Shown one piece after another: positions 39,404-47,340 of a DNA stretch of 49,298 bases. The notes beneath the pieces were generated by a model that was not told where the DNA came from, did not search any database, and saw nothing but the letters and a program-made list of their open reading frames with translations. How positions within the stretch are numbered: position 1 is the first letter of the stretch; each line of letters opens with the position of its first letter. The DNA lies in contig NZ_ANHY01000001.1 in the NCBI RefSeq assembly GCF_000315795.1, positions 1 through 49,298 of the forward strand. The letters run 5' to 3'. Source of the stretch: Caenispirillum salinarum AK4. Lineage in GTDB: Bacteria; Pseudomonadota; Alphaproteobacteria; Rhodospirillales; Rhodospirillaceae. The translations under genes and the position numbers were made by a program.

Positions 39404-41185
39404 TCATTCCGCCGCGCCGTAGGTGGTGGCGCCCTCGGCATCCACCGGCTTCACGGCGGCGCTGCCCGCCCGTCCCGAAAAGGAGGGATCGACCCGCTCC
39501 CTGAGGCCGTTGCCGACGATCTCGAAGCGACGGTCGGCCAGCTTCAGAAGCGACGGGCGCAAGGACACCAGCACCAGCGTGCGGTCGCCCTTGAGGCGCT
39601 CCATGTGGGCCCGCAGGGCTTCGTCGCCGGGGCCGTCCATGGCGGTGTTCGCCTCGTCAAACAGGATCACGCGCGGGTCCAGCGCCAGCACCCGGGCGAT
39701 GGCGATGCGCTGGCGGATGCCGCGCGGCATGGCGTCGGCGGCGCCGCCGGCGACCGTTGTCAGGTATCCGTTGGGGAAGGCCGCCACCACGTCGTCCAGG
39801 CCGAGCTGGCGCGCGGCGTCCAGGGCCGGTTCCCGCAGGTCGCGGCGGAACATGGTCAGGTTGTCCAGCAGCGTGCCGCGGAACAGTTGCGCCTCGCTGG
39901 GCAGATAGCCAATGCCGCCGTGCTCCAGGGCGCGCGGCGACCAGTTCTCCACCGGCACGCCGTCCAGCAGGACCTGGCCTTCGGTCGGCGTCAGCGCGCC
40001 GCGCATGAGGCGCAGCAGGGTCGACTTGCCGCTGCCGTTGGTGCCAGAGATGCCGATGCATTCGCCCGGCGCCACGTCCAGGTCGACGGTCTTGAACAGC
40101 GGCGCTGCGCCAGCCTCGGCGTCATAGGAGAATGTCACCTTGCGCAGGGTCACGCGGCCCTCGATCGCACGGTCGTGGGGGCGCGCCGGACGCACGGCCT
40201 GGGGCAGGGCGAACAGGTCTCCTGCGCGGGCCTTGTTCAGCGACACGCTCTGCAGCCGCGTCCACATGCCGACCGCCCGCTGGACGGGTTGCGCGGCGCG
40301 GCCGGCCAGCAGGGTGCAGGCCGCCAGGGCGCCGACGGTCAGCATGTTGTTGACGACGTAAACGCTGCCCAGCGCCACGGTGCCCACCATGATCAGTTGC
40401 GAAAACAGGGTCGCCAGCGTCAGGGCAGACGCATTGCGCAGAACCACGGCATGGTCGGCCCGCGCCACCGATTCCTGAAGGCGGCTGTAGCGCTGGAGCA
40501 TCTGGCCTTCCATCGCCAGGGACTTGACGCCGTGCATGCCGCTGAGGACTTCGATGTTGAAGCTCAGGCGGCGGTCGCGCACCGTGTTGTAGTCCTTTAC
40601 CGCGCCGCGCAGACGCAGGCCGTGCCACAGCATGACGAGGGCGAACAGCGCGAGGCCGATGGCGGGGACCCACACAAGGTTGCCACCCAGCGCCCAGATC
40701 AGGCCGAGGAAGAGCATGGCGAACGGCAGGTCCAGCAGCAGGGTCAGGCCGCTGTCGGCGTAGTGGTCCTTGAGCTGGAAGATGGCCGACATGCGCTCCA
40801 GCAGATCACCGGCGCCGCGGCGCTCCACCACATGGGTCGGCGCGCGCAGGACGTGCTCGAAGGCGGCGGTGCCGGCGCGGTGCTCGAACCGGGCGGCAAG
40901 CCACGACGTCAGCCCCCCGCGCGCAAGTCGCAGCGAAACCTCCAGAATCATGGCCGCGCCTACGCCCAGCGCCAGCACCGTCAGCGTGCCGACGGAGCTG
41001 TTGGGAATGATGCGGTCATAGACCTGCAGCAGGGCCAGCGGCAGGGCCAGCGCCAGCAGGTTCATGAAGATCGTGGCGACGGCCAGCGGCAAGGCCGCCG
41101 GTCCCGTTCCAGCGAAGTTCTTCAGACCCACGCGCCGCGGCCGTATGGATGTGGTGTTACGCAAATCGGTTATCCCATTCCCCAT
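39404..41185 (-). CDS. Second type I ABC exporter half with degenerate ATPase motifs
   Basis: This 593-residue ABC protein of PrtD-like size lacks the C39-like N-terminal domain of its neighbour. Six membrane helices span about residues 20-290. The ATPase domain keeps Walker A (GTNGSGKS) and Walker B (VILFDEAN), but three other motifs are altered. The Q-loop glutamine is replaced (YLPSEAQLF), the signature is MPRGIRQRI instead of LSGGQ, and the H-loop His is replaced in VSLRPS. It is likely the non-hydrolysing partner of a heterodimer with the downstream ABC protein. I start at ATG 41185 because the longer ORF upstream is unlike any exporter and crosses the promoter region. It is the first gene of the four-gene secretion operon. 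Confidence 0.9.
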   Translation of the reverse strand: MGNGITDLRNTTSIRPRRVGLKNFAGTGPAALPLAVATIFMNLLALALPLALLQVYDRIIPNSSVGTLTVLALGVGAAMILEVSLRLARGGLTSWLAARFEHRAGTAAFEHVLRAPTHVVERRGAGDLLERMSAIFQLKDHYADSGLTLLLDLPFAMLFLGLIWALGGNLVWVPAIGLALFALVMLWHGLRLRGAVKDYNTVRDRRLSFNIEVLSGMHGVKSLAMEGQMLQRYSRLQESVARADHAVVLRNASALTLATLFSQLIMVGTVALGSVYVVNNMLTVGALAACTLLAGRAAQPVQRAVGMWTRLQSVSLNKARAGDLFALPQAVRPARPHDRAIEGRVTLRKVTFSYDAEAGAAPLFKTVDLDVAPGECIGISGTNGSGKSTLLRLMRGALTPTEGQVLLDGVPVENWSPRALEHGGIGYLPSEAQLFRGTLLDNLTMFRRDLREPALDAARQLGLDDVVAAFPNGYLTTVAGGAADAMPRGIRQRIAIARVLALDPRVILFDEANTAMDGPGDEALRAHMERLKGDRTLVLVSLRPSLLKLADRRFEIVGNGLRERVDPSFSGRAGSAAVKPVDAEGATTYGAAE

Positions 41186-41458
41186 TGCGCACAATTTTAT
41201 CCAAATTCGTTCATGGCACCATATGGCGTATAGCCGATGTCCATTACGAAAGTCATAACGACCAATCGCGAAAGGCGCGCGACCTCGGGTGCGACCGCCG
41301 CAGAAGTGGTGCGTCGCATGATGCGTGGCGAAGGGAGTAGGGGCCCGGCGGCCCGGTTTCCCGAGCGTTTCAGCCCGGAAGGACCCCAACCGCCGCAACC
41401 CGGTGGGGCGGCGTGGCGACTTGCGGTGCAGGATGAAGGGGGGCGGCCGCTGGGGCCG
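41186..41458 (-). promoter_or_regulatory. Promoter region of the secretion operon
   Basis: This 273-base gap separates the DUF2478 gene from the first ABC gene. Its part next to the ABC start (about 41186-41290) is clearly AT-rich against a GC-rich background, with CCATATGG and GCTATACGCC-like stretches on the minus strand. It is therefore the likely promoter of the secretion operon. I could not fix a -35/-10 pair or a known operator. The other half is GC-rich and shows nothing I can name. Confidence 0.45.
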
Positions 41459-42025
41459 TCAGGAGGCGGGGGCGCCTGCAGGAACGCCGGACTCCACGTC
41501 AGCGGGTTCGAGGTCCAGTCTTTGGTACCACGCGCGCAGGGCCGCCAGGGTGGGCGGCAGGCGCTCTCCGGCACCGTCGGTGGCGGCATCCCATGCATCC
41601 AGGTAGCGGGCGGACACCAGGACCAGCACCGGAACGCCGTCGCACAGCGCGGCGAACATTTCCTCGGCCAGTCCTTCGCCCTCGGCCTCGGCGCCGGCGA
41701 ACTTGTTGACCACCAGCAGGTTTACGCCGGACTCGCGCACGCGGCGCAGGTGGGCGGCGGCATCGGCAAGCCCCGCCGGGTCCAGGCAGCACGACGACGA
41801 CCCTTCACCCAGCGGCTGCGAGATGCGGATGCGCGCCGCGGTCTCGATGTCCACCACGTCCATGACGTTAGGGCCGGAGGCCGTGCGCACCGTCTGCTGG
41901 TAAAGCCCGCCGACTCGCACCGGCCGGCCGCGCAGCTCGTCCACGAAGGCGGCGAGCACGTCCTCGGCATCATCGCCGCGCTGGTGCACGACGACACCGA
42001 TGCGCAGGGGCGGGTCCTGGGTCAT
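41459..42025 (-). CDS. DUF2478 family protein
   Basis: This 188-residue protein matches the DUF2478 family: an N-terminal IGVVVHQRG strand, VGGLYQQTVR, VVDIETAARIRISQPLG, SCCLDPAGLADAAAHL, LLVVNKFAGAEAEGEGLAEE and VPVLVLVSARYLDAW occur in the expected order. The order of strands resembles nucleotide-binding folds of the THEP1 type, but no classical P-loop is present. Family members often sit near molybdate transport or molybdoenzyme genes in alphaproteobacteria; none is visible here. Function unknown. The gene lies 100 bases downstream of glgC on the same strand and could be read from it. Confidence 0.8.
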   Translation of the reverse strand: MTQDPPLRIGVVVHQRGDDAEDVLAAFVDELRGRPVRVGGLYQQTVRTASGPNVMDVVDIETAARIRISQPLGEGSSSCCLDPAGLADAAAHLRRVRESGVNLLVVNKFAGAEAEGEGLAEEMFAALCDGVPVLVLVSARYLDAWDAATDGAGERLPPTLAALRAWYQRLDLEPADVESGVPAGAPAS

Positions 42026-42125
42026 GGCGCGTGTTCCGGCAGACCGTTGTCGACAGGCCCCTACTCTACACCCCGCGGTTCGGAAGGGACAACCACTCCC
42101 GCCGACCGCCGGTCGCCGGCCGTTC

Positions 42126-43379
42126 TCAAATGCTCAGGCTCGACAGCGGCACCGGCGAGCGTTCGCCCTTGATGACCACAAGGCCGCTTTCGGTGACCTG
42201 GTAGCGCTTGCGATCTTCCTCGGCGTCATAGCCGATGACGGTGTCGGGCGGGATCCTCACGTTCTTCTCGATGATCGCCCGGCGGATCTTGCAGCGCCGG
42301 CCGATGTCGACGTTGTCGAACACAATGCAGTCTTCCACCTGGGCATAGGAGTGGACGAAGACGTGCCGGCCCAGGACACTCCGCCGGACGACGCCGCCCG
42401 ACAGGATGCAGCCGCCCGAGAGGATGGAGTCGATCGCCTCGCCGCGGCGGTTTTCTTCATCGAAGGCGAACTTGGCGGGCGGATCGGAATAGCCTGCCGT
42501 GCGCAGCGGCCAGTTGCGGTTGTAGAGGTTCAGCGGCGGATCGATGGCGCGCATGTCCATGTTGGACTCGTAATAGGCATCCAGCGTGCCCACGTCGCGC
42601 CAGTACGGCGTCCCGCCCGGCGGGTCGCCGGCGATGTGGTTGGTCTGGAAGTCGTAGGCGTACATGGGCACGCTGTCCACCAGCCGCGGCAGGATGTTGG
42701 TGCCGAAATCATGAGAGCTTTGGGGGTCGGCGGCGTCCTTGCCCACCAGGTCGAGCAGCAGCTCGCGCTCGAAGATGTAGTTGCCCATGGACGCCAGCAC
42801 CATTTCGGGATTACCGGGCATGGTCGGGGCGTCGGGCTTCTTTTCGTGGAAGGCGAGGATGCGGCCGTCCTCGTCGATCTCGATGACGCCGAAGTCCTTG
42901 GCGAACTTCTTCTCCACCGGCAGGGCGGAGATGGTCACGCCCGCACCCTTGTCGCGGTGGTAGCGGATCATCTGGCGGACGTCCATGCGGTAGATGTGGT
43001 CGGCGCCGAACAGCACCACGATGTCGGGCGCCGACTGCTCGATGAGGTTGAAGTTCTGGTACACGGCATCGGCAGTTCCGCTGTACCAGGTTTCCCCGGC
43101 GGACCGCATCTGCGCCGGCACGGGGATGATGAACTGGTTCTGCAGCATTCCCCCGAACTGCCAGCCATCGCGCAGGTGCTGCAGCAGCGACTGGCTGCGG
43201 AACTGGATCAACACGTAGATGGAATAGATGCCGCTGTTGATCAGGTTGCTCAGCACGAAGTCGATGATGCGGTACTTGCCGCCGAAGGGCACGGCCGGCT
43301 TGGCGCGTTCCGCCGTCAGGGGGGCGAGGCGGGTGCCCTTGCCGCCGGCCAGCACCAGCGCGAGAACCTTCAGGTCCAT
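42126..43379 (-). CDS. glgC: Glucose-1-phosphate adenylyltransferase
   Basis: This 417-residue enzyme makes ADP-glucose from glucose 1-phosphate and ATP, the committed step of glycogen synthesis. It shows [15 protein letters not shown] at the N terminus (nucleotide binding), [15 protein letters not shown] (effector/substrate lysine region), [11 protein letters not shown] (metal-binding Asp), [12 protein letters not shown] and the C-terminal left-handed helix repeats ([17 protein letters not shown]). A GGGAGG site at 43389-43394 lies 9 bases before ATG 43379 and immediately abuts the alternative ATG 43388, which favours the shorter form. No glgA, glgB or glgP is adjacent, unlike the common glycogen operon, so regulation is separate. 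Confidence 0.95.
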   Translation of the reverse strand: MDLKVLALVLAGGKGTRLAPLTAERAKPAVPFGGKYRIIDFVLSNLINSGIYSIYVLIQFRSQSLLQHLRDGWQFGGMLQNQFIIPVPAQMRSAGETWYSGTADAVYQNFNLIEQSAPDIVVLFGADHIYRMDVRQMIRYHRDKGAGVTISALPVEKKFAKDFGVIEIDEDGRILAFHEKKPDAPTMPGNPEMVLASMGNYIFERELLLDLVGKDAADPQSSHDFGTNILPRLVDSVPMYAYDFQTNHIAGDPPGGTPYWRDVGTLDAYYESNMDMRAIDPPLNLYNRNWPLRTAGYSDPPAKFAFDEENRRGEAIDSILSGGCILSGGVVRRSVLGRHVFVHSYAQVEDCIVFDNVDIGRRCKIRRAIIEKNVRIPPDTVIGYDAEEDRKRYQVTESGLVVIKGERSPVPLSSLSI

Positions 43380-43494
43380 GATCGTCATCCTCCCGGTCAT
43401 GCGTCCACCGTGCCGCCGGCGGCGACTCGTGACCACCAGCCTGCCACGGCCGCGCGCGTCTGCCGAGGGGTCTTGTCGGAAAAGACGAGGACGA

Positions 43495-44280
43495 TCAGGC
43501 CCTTCGTTCGGATGAGCCGGCATCGGTCAGGGGGTGCGCCGGCGGAACCAGCCAGCGCCGCGGGGCCTCGGTGTCCAGGCAGGCGACGGCAGCTAGCCGA
43601 TCGGGGTCCAGCAGGCGCAGGCAGCCGGCGTCGTAGGTCAGCAGGCCGTCGCCGCGCAGCCGCCTGAGCGTGCGGTTGACGTGCACCGACGTCAGCCCCA
43701 GGGCGTCGCCCAGCACCGCCTGGGTGAGCGGAATGCGCACCGCGCGATCCGGCGGCATCACGGCGCGGCAGCGGGTATAGAGTTCCACCAGCAGATAGGC
43801 GACCCGCTCGCGCGCCGTCCGCCGGCCGAGCGCGGTGAGGTGGCCGTAGGCGAGGGCGGCGTTGCGGCTTGTCACGGCCATGATCATGGCCACTGTCGCC
43901 GGCGTGTCACCGTGCGCGGGCGGCGGCGGGGCGAGACAGACCAGGGACGGCGTGACGCTCTGAATGCCGTAGGGCATGTCTTCGCCAGGGTGGGGCGGCA
44001 CAAGCACGTCGCCGGGCACCACGATGTGCAGCACCTGGCGGCGGCCGTCCTCCAGCAACTCGTAGAACGCCAGCCAGCCGTCGATGACCATGCTCAACGA
44101 TCGCAGCGGATCGCCCTGCGCGGCAAGGTCGGCACCCGTGGACAGGCGCCGGACGCTCGGCCGCCGTGGCGCGCCGCCGGGCTTCATCCGGTCGGCGCAG
44201 ATGGTTCCCAGCGCGCACGCCGTAAGGCCCGCCATCTCGGGCGTCGGGCAGGGCGGGTAGCAGCGGCGAGGGAAGGGCAT
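43495..44280 (-). CDS. Crp/Fnr-family transcriptional regulator
   Basis: This 261-residue protein has a cyclic-nucleotide-binding-like beta-barrel at about residues 45-130 ([40 protein letters not shown]). A long helix and a Crp-type winged helix follow ([35 protein letters not shown]). Cysteines near the N terminus (CYPPC and two more within the next 20 residues) recall the Fnr iron-sulfur ligands but are not a clean match, so oxygen sensing is only a possibility. GGAGG lies 7 bases before ATG 44280. It is divergent from the NifX-like gene across 112 bases and may control it; no TTGAT-N4-ATCAA box is visible there. Confidence 0.9.
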   Translation of the reverse strand: MPFPRRCYPPCPTPEMAGLTACALGTICADRMKPGGAPRRPSVRRLSTGADLAAQGDPLRSLSMVIDGWLAFYELLEDGRRQVLHIVVPGDVLVPPHPGEDMPYGIQSVTPSLVCLAPPPPAHGDTPATVAMIMAVTSRNAALAYGHLTALGRRTARERVAYLLVELYTRCRAVMPPDRAVRIPLTQAVLGDALGLTSVHVNRTLRRLRGDGLLTYDAGCLRLLDPDRLAAVACLDTEAPRRWLVPPAHPLTDAGSSERRA

Positions 44281-44392
44281 TGGACGCCTCCGTTGACGCA
44301 GGTTAGTGCCGCGCCTGTGTTTTTCATTAGGGTTTTCTTGTCCAGACAGTGTGCGCTTTCCGGGGCGCCGTCGGAAATTCGGGAGAAGTGGT

Positions 44393-44743
44393 ATGCGCGG
44401 CCGGGCGGCGCTCACCGATCGGCGAGGACCCTCCGCGTTTCTATCGCCCTTTTTCGAAATGGCGCCATGGGTGGCCATTCTCGACGCGACCCCGCACGCC
44501 CGCGGGATATGGCTGCGCAACCACGCGCGCGACCGCCATGCACTGTGCGACATGCTCATCACCTACCGCATGAGCCTGCTACTGTGCGGCTGGATCGATG
44601 CCGCCTCGGCGCGGCGGCTGCTGACATCGGGGGTCTCGGTGGCCGTCGGCCCCTGCGACCGGCCGCTGTTCGATATTCTGCCGCACGTTCCGCGCCGCCC
44701 CGCGACGGATCGGTTCGCGACCTTCCAGGTCCTGCGGGTGTAG
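44393..44743 (+). CDS. Small NifX/NifB-C-terminal-like protein
   Basis: This 116-residue protein has a start supported by GGGAGA 7 bases upstream of ATG 44393. Its layout follows the dinitrogenase iron-molybdenum cofactor-binding (NifX/NafY) fold. SPFFEMAPWVAILDA corresponds to the SPHFGRAPYF-type segment of that family; a charged helix follows (RNHARDRHALCDML), then LLLCGWIDAASARRLLTSGV, the usual 'glycine after strand' turn, and SVAVG. Such domains bind or carry metal-cofactor precursors. No nitrogenase or molybdenum cofactor gene is nearby, although a DUF2478 gene is 2.4 kb away. The match rests on pattern, not a search. It is divergent from the Crp/Fnr gene and convergent with the cytochrome genes. 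Confidence 0.55.
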   Translation: MRGRAALTDRRGPSAFLSPFFEMAPWVAILDATPHARGIWLRNHARDRHALCDMLITYRMSLLLCGWIDAASARRLLTSGVSVAVGPCDRPLFDILPHVPRRPATDRFATFQVLRV

Positions 44744-44753
44744 CGCAATGGAA

Positions 44754-44788
44754 GGACCGGGAGCCGCCGTCGGGCGTGCTCCCGGTCC
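44754..44788. terminator. Hairpin between convergent NifX-like and cytochrome genes
   Basis: GGACCGGGAGC (44754-44764) and GCTCCCGGTCC (44778-44788) are perfect complements around a 13-base loop. The stem lies 11 bases after the plus-strand stop and 36 bases after the minus-strand stop. There is no T-run on either side, so termination is likely but not certain. Confidence 0.55.
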
Positions 44789-44823
44789 GGTGCGCCCGGC
44801 CGACGGGCATGGGGTGGTTTCTG

Positions 44824-45333
44824 TCAGTCGGCCGGGGCCTCCAGGATGGGCCCGCCGGTTTCGCCGGCGGGGTCCTGGATCGCTGCGATGTAGTTGACAA
44901 GCTCCAGCACGCGGCCGCGGACGGTGGTTTCCGTCGCCATGCGGTTGATGGGCTGCTCGTCGCCCCCGGCCTCGTAGCGGAAGACCGAGCCCCAGACCGG
45001 CATCATGGCGTTGCCGTGCGCGCGCAGGGTCTGGCGTCCGTCGATGATGTGGAAGACTTTCAGGAACGGGAAGCGCCCGTCGTTGCGCTCGGCCAGGGTT
45101 GTCAGGTCGGGCACGTCGACGTTCAGGAACTTCGCCACCGGCCCGTCGCCCGCGCCCTTCATGCCGTGGCACGACGCGCAGTGCTGGCGGTAGGTGTAGG
45201 CGCCGATGATGTCGGTGCCGGCCGCCTTCATGCCGTCTCCCTCGCCCCCATGCTCGGAGGCGCCGGCGGGAAGGGCGAGCATCGCGCCCAGAATGGCGGC
45301 GGGCAGGGCTGACTTGAGGATATGCGTGATCAT
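44824..45333 (-). CDS. c-type cytochrome with one haem site
   Basis: This 169-residue exported monohaem cytochrome c has a signal peptide (about residues 1-25, ending in ALPAGAS), the haem motif CASCH near residue 52 followed by GMKGAGDGPVAKFL, and a likely axial methionine in NAMMPVWG (near residue 110). The C-terminal helix reads VLELVNYIAAIQDP. It is closely related to the preceding gene (similar haem region, FLNVDVPDLTTLAERN against YLNTEPGDLTGLAEAN), so the two arose by duplication. It starts 5 bases after its paralogue's stop with a GGAGGAG ribosome-binding site. Its electron partner is not encoded here. Confidence 0.9.
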   Translation of the reverse strand: MITHILKSALPAAILGAMLALPAGASEHGGEGDGMKAAGTDIIGAYTYRQHCASCHGMKGAGDGPVAKFLNVDVPDLTTLAERNDGRFPFLKVFHIIDGRQTLRAHGNAMMPVWGSVFRYEAGGDEQPINRMATETTVRGRVLELVNYIAAIQDPAGETGGPILEAPAD

Positions 45334-45338
45334 GGCCG

Positions 45339-45821
45339 TTACTCCTCCGCCGGGCCCAGCAGGCGTTCCATGCTGCCTTCCGGCTGCTGGATCGCCTGGA
45401 GGTAGTTGACCAGTTGCAGGATGCGCCCATGCACGAGCTGGTCGCGGAAGACCGCTTCTTGCGGATGCGCGCCCGCAGGGATTTCGGCGTCGTAGCGGTC
45501 GCCCCAGATGGGCATGGCGCGGTCGCCGTGCGCCTCCATCATCATGCGGCCGTCTATCATGCGGATGACGTCGTAGATGGGAAATTGGCCGCCGTTGGCC
45601 TCGGCCAGCCCGGTCAGGTCGCCGGGTTCCGTGTTGAGGTATTGCGCGACGGGGCCGTCGCCGCGGCCGCCGGCGCCGTGGCAGGGGGCGCAGGAGAGGC
45701 GGTATTCCTCGGCGCCGATGATGTCCTCCTCCGCCGCAGCGGGCGGAGCGGCGGCCAGAACCGCAAGCGCCGTAGCGGCGACCGCCAGCGCCGGGGCGGA
45801 GCGTGGTGAAAGGGTGCGCAT
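45339..45821 (-). CDS. c-type cytochrome, paralogue of the neighbour
   Basis: This 160-residue exported monohaem cytochrome c has a signal peptide ending in PPAAAEE (about residue 31), haem motif CAPCH near residue 44, GAGGRGDGPVAQYLN, and a probable methionine ligand in RAMPIWGDRYDAE. ATG 45821 with GGGAGGAA upstream is preferred over a longer in-frame start that would mask the signal peptide. It is first of the cytochrome pair and lies 77 bases after the ATP-grasp gene on the same strand. The shared RDQLVHGRILQLVNYLQAIQ end suggests that both cytochromes dock to the same partner, which is an inference. Confidence 0.9.
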   Translation of the reverse strand: MRTLSPRSAPALAVAATALAVLAAAPPAAAEEDIIGAEEYRLSCAPCHGAGGRGDGPVAQYLNTEPGDLTGLAEANGGQFPIYDVIRMIDGRMMMEAHGDRAMPIWGDRYDAEIPAGAHPQEAVFRDQLVHGRILQLVNYLQAIQQPEGSMERLLGPAEE

Positions 45822-45898
45822 GGCGTTCCTCCCTTCGTTGCGTGCCCCTTCACCATCCGTCCCCGCATTCATGGTCGGCCATGGGCGCGGGCGGCTCC

Positions 45899-47218
45899 TT
45901 AACCTGTATCAGCCCGGGCGCGACCGTAATTGGTCGGCACCACCTCCGAGAAGCGGAAGTCCAGACGGTCCATGATGGTGTGGAACTTGCCGTGCAGGGA
46001 GGCCTCGTCCGCGGCGCCGATGAACAGGTCGGCTATCTCGAAGCTGTAGCTGTCCTGCGCCGGCAGGTCCGACAGCCGCATGCCTTCGGAGATGTGCATG
46101 TGCAAGACCATTTCGGGAAAGTCGCCCGTGACGGCGGCGATGTCGTCCGGGCCCGGCACGCGCAGGACGACGGCATCGCCGTAGGTGCGAGGCATGAACT
46201 TGCCCGCCATGGGAAACGGGCCATCGCGGCGTGGAAAGTCCGGCCGGCGCTTGAAGGCCACATCCACCGCCACCTCGTGGTGCGAGGCGCCCATGACCAG
46301 CCGGAACAGGGTGCAGTGGCTCTTGCTGATGCGCGGGTTGATCTCCAACAGCCACACGCGGTCGCTCTCGCGGTCCCAGAAGAACTCGATGTTGAAGGGG
46401 GTGTCGTCGAGCCCGATATGACGCAGCACGCGCGCGGCGGCATCGGCCATGCGGGCCTGCACCTCTCCCGGCAGGTGCGAGGGCAGCTGGTAGCTCAAGA
46501 AGCTGACGTTGTTGGAGCCCCGCAGGCTGTCGAGCACGCCGTAGACCTGAACGTCGCCGTCCAGCACGTACCCCTCCAGCGTGCACAGCTCGCCGCCGAT
46601 GATGCCCTCGGCGATGCAGGCGTCGCCGCTGCCTTCGCGGGGAAGCGCGTCGGGGTGTTGTGCATGAGCGGCGACCTGTGCGAAGGGTTCGGCGAACAGA
46701 CCGATGTTGTCGCGGATCTGGGCGATGGCGTCACGGTACTGTTCCGCCGTCTCGATGCGAAAGCCCAGGTACGAGGAAAACGCCACCGTCGGCTTCAGCC
46801 AGAACGGCGGCGCCAGGGGCAGCCGTTCGGCAGCGTCGGGCGCGGCGGGATCGACCAGGGCGAAGGGCGGCGTGCACTCGGGCACGGAGGCGGCATGGGC
46901 GAGGCGGCTCCAGTACTTGTTCTCGCAGAGCAGCACGCTTTCCAGCGTCGGGCCGGGCAGGCCGCGCTGGCGCCGCAGGATTGGCAGGAGCGACGTCGTC
47001 GGGAAGTCCCAGTGCCCGATGATGGCGTCCACAGAGGGCGCCTCGGCCATCTCCGCCCGCGCAGTGGCGAGCAGCGCCTCGATGGCGTAGGCGGGCGGGT
47101 GGACGATGTCGTGGTATGGAATCAGGCCGTGAAAGACGATGTCCTCCGCGCCCCGGATGGAGCGGGCCTCGGCCAGGTGCAGGTCGTCGAGCCCAATGAT
47201 GAAGACATGGCGGGTCAT
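45899..47218 (-). CDS. ATP-grasp domain protein
   Basis: This 439-residue protein has the ATP-grasp carboxylate-amine ligase fold. The N terminus is a Rossmann-like domain (HVFIIGLDDLHLAEAR, IIGHWDFPTTSLLPILRR). The ATP-binding part has LLCENKYWSRLAHAASVPEC, PFWLKPTVAFSSYLGF (a lysine for phosphate) and LCTLEGYVLDGDVQVYGVLD. Metal binding is by NIEFFWDRESDRVWLLEINP followed by RISKSH. ATG 47218 has GGGAGG 9 bases upstream. The C-terminal 120 residues, including MVLHMHISEGMRLSDLP, are a further domain I do not recognise. Such enzymes join an acid to an amine or amino acid; the substrate is unknown. The neighbour upstream is a spermidine-synthase-like protein. Confidence 0.85.
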   Translation of the reverse strand: MTRHVFIIGLDDLHLAEARSIRGAEDIVFHGLIPYHDIVHPPAYAIEALLATARAEMAEAPSVDAIIGHWDFPTTSLLPILRRQRGLPGPTLESVLLCENKYWSRLAHAASVPECTPPFALVDPAAPDAAERLPLAPPFWLKPTVAFSSYLGFRIETAEQYRDAIAQIRDNIGLFAEPFAQVAAHAQHPDALPREGSGDACIAEGIIGGELCTLEGYVLDGDVQVYGVLDSLRGSNNVSFLSYQLPSHLPGEVQARMADAAARVLRHIGLDDTPFNIEFFWDRESDRVWLLEINPRISKSHCTLFRLVMGASHHEVAVDVAFKRRPDFPRRDGPFPMAGKFMPRTYGDAVVLRVPGPDDIAAVTGDFPEMVLHMHISEGMRLSDLPAQDSYSFEIADLFIGAADEASLHGKFHTIMDRLDFRFSEVVPTNYGRARADTG

Positions 47219-47340
47219 GGCGCGCCTCCCGAACGAACACGAGAAGCCAACGGCCCATGAACGCACACAATTTGGGGTCTTAGGCGTGACAACGGCCTTT
47301 CTGCCACGCAAGCGCGCCGGCTACGCCGTCGGGATGACGT

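Noticed and set aside
44281-44392. FNR box in the Crp/Fnr-NifX-like divergent promoter
   Set aside because: No TTGAT-N4-ATCAA or close variant is visible in the 112-base gap.
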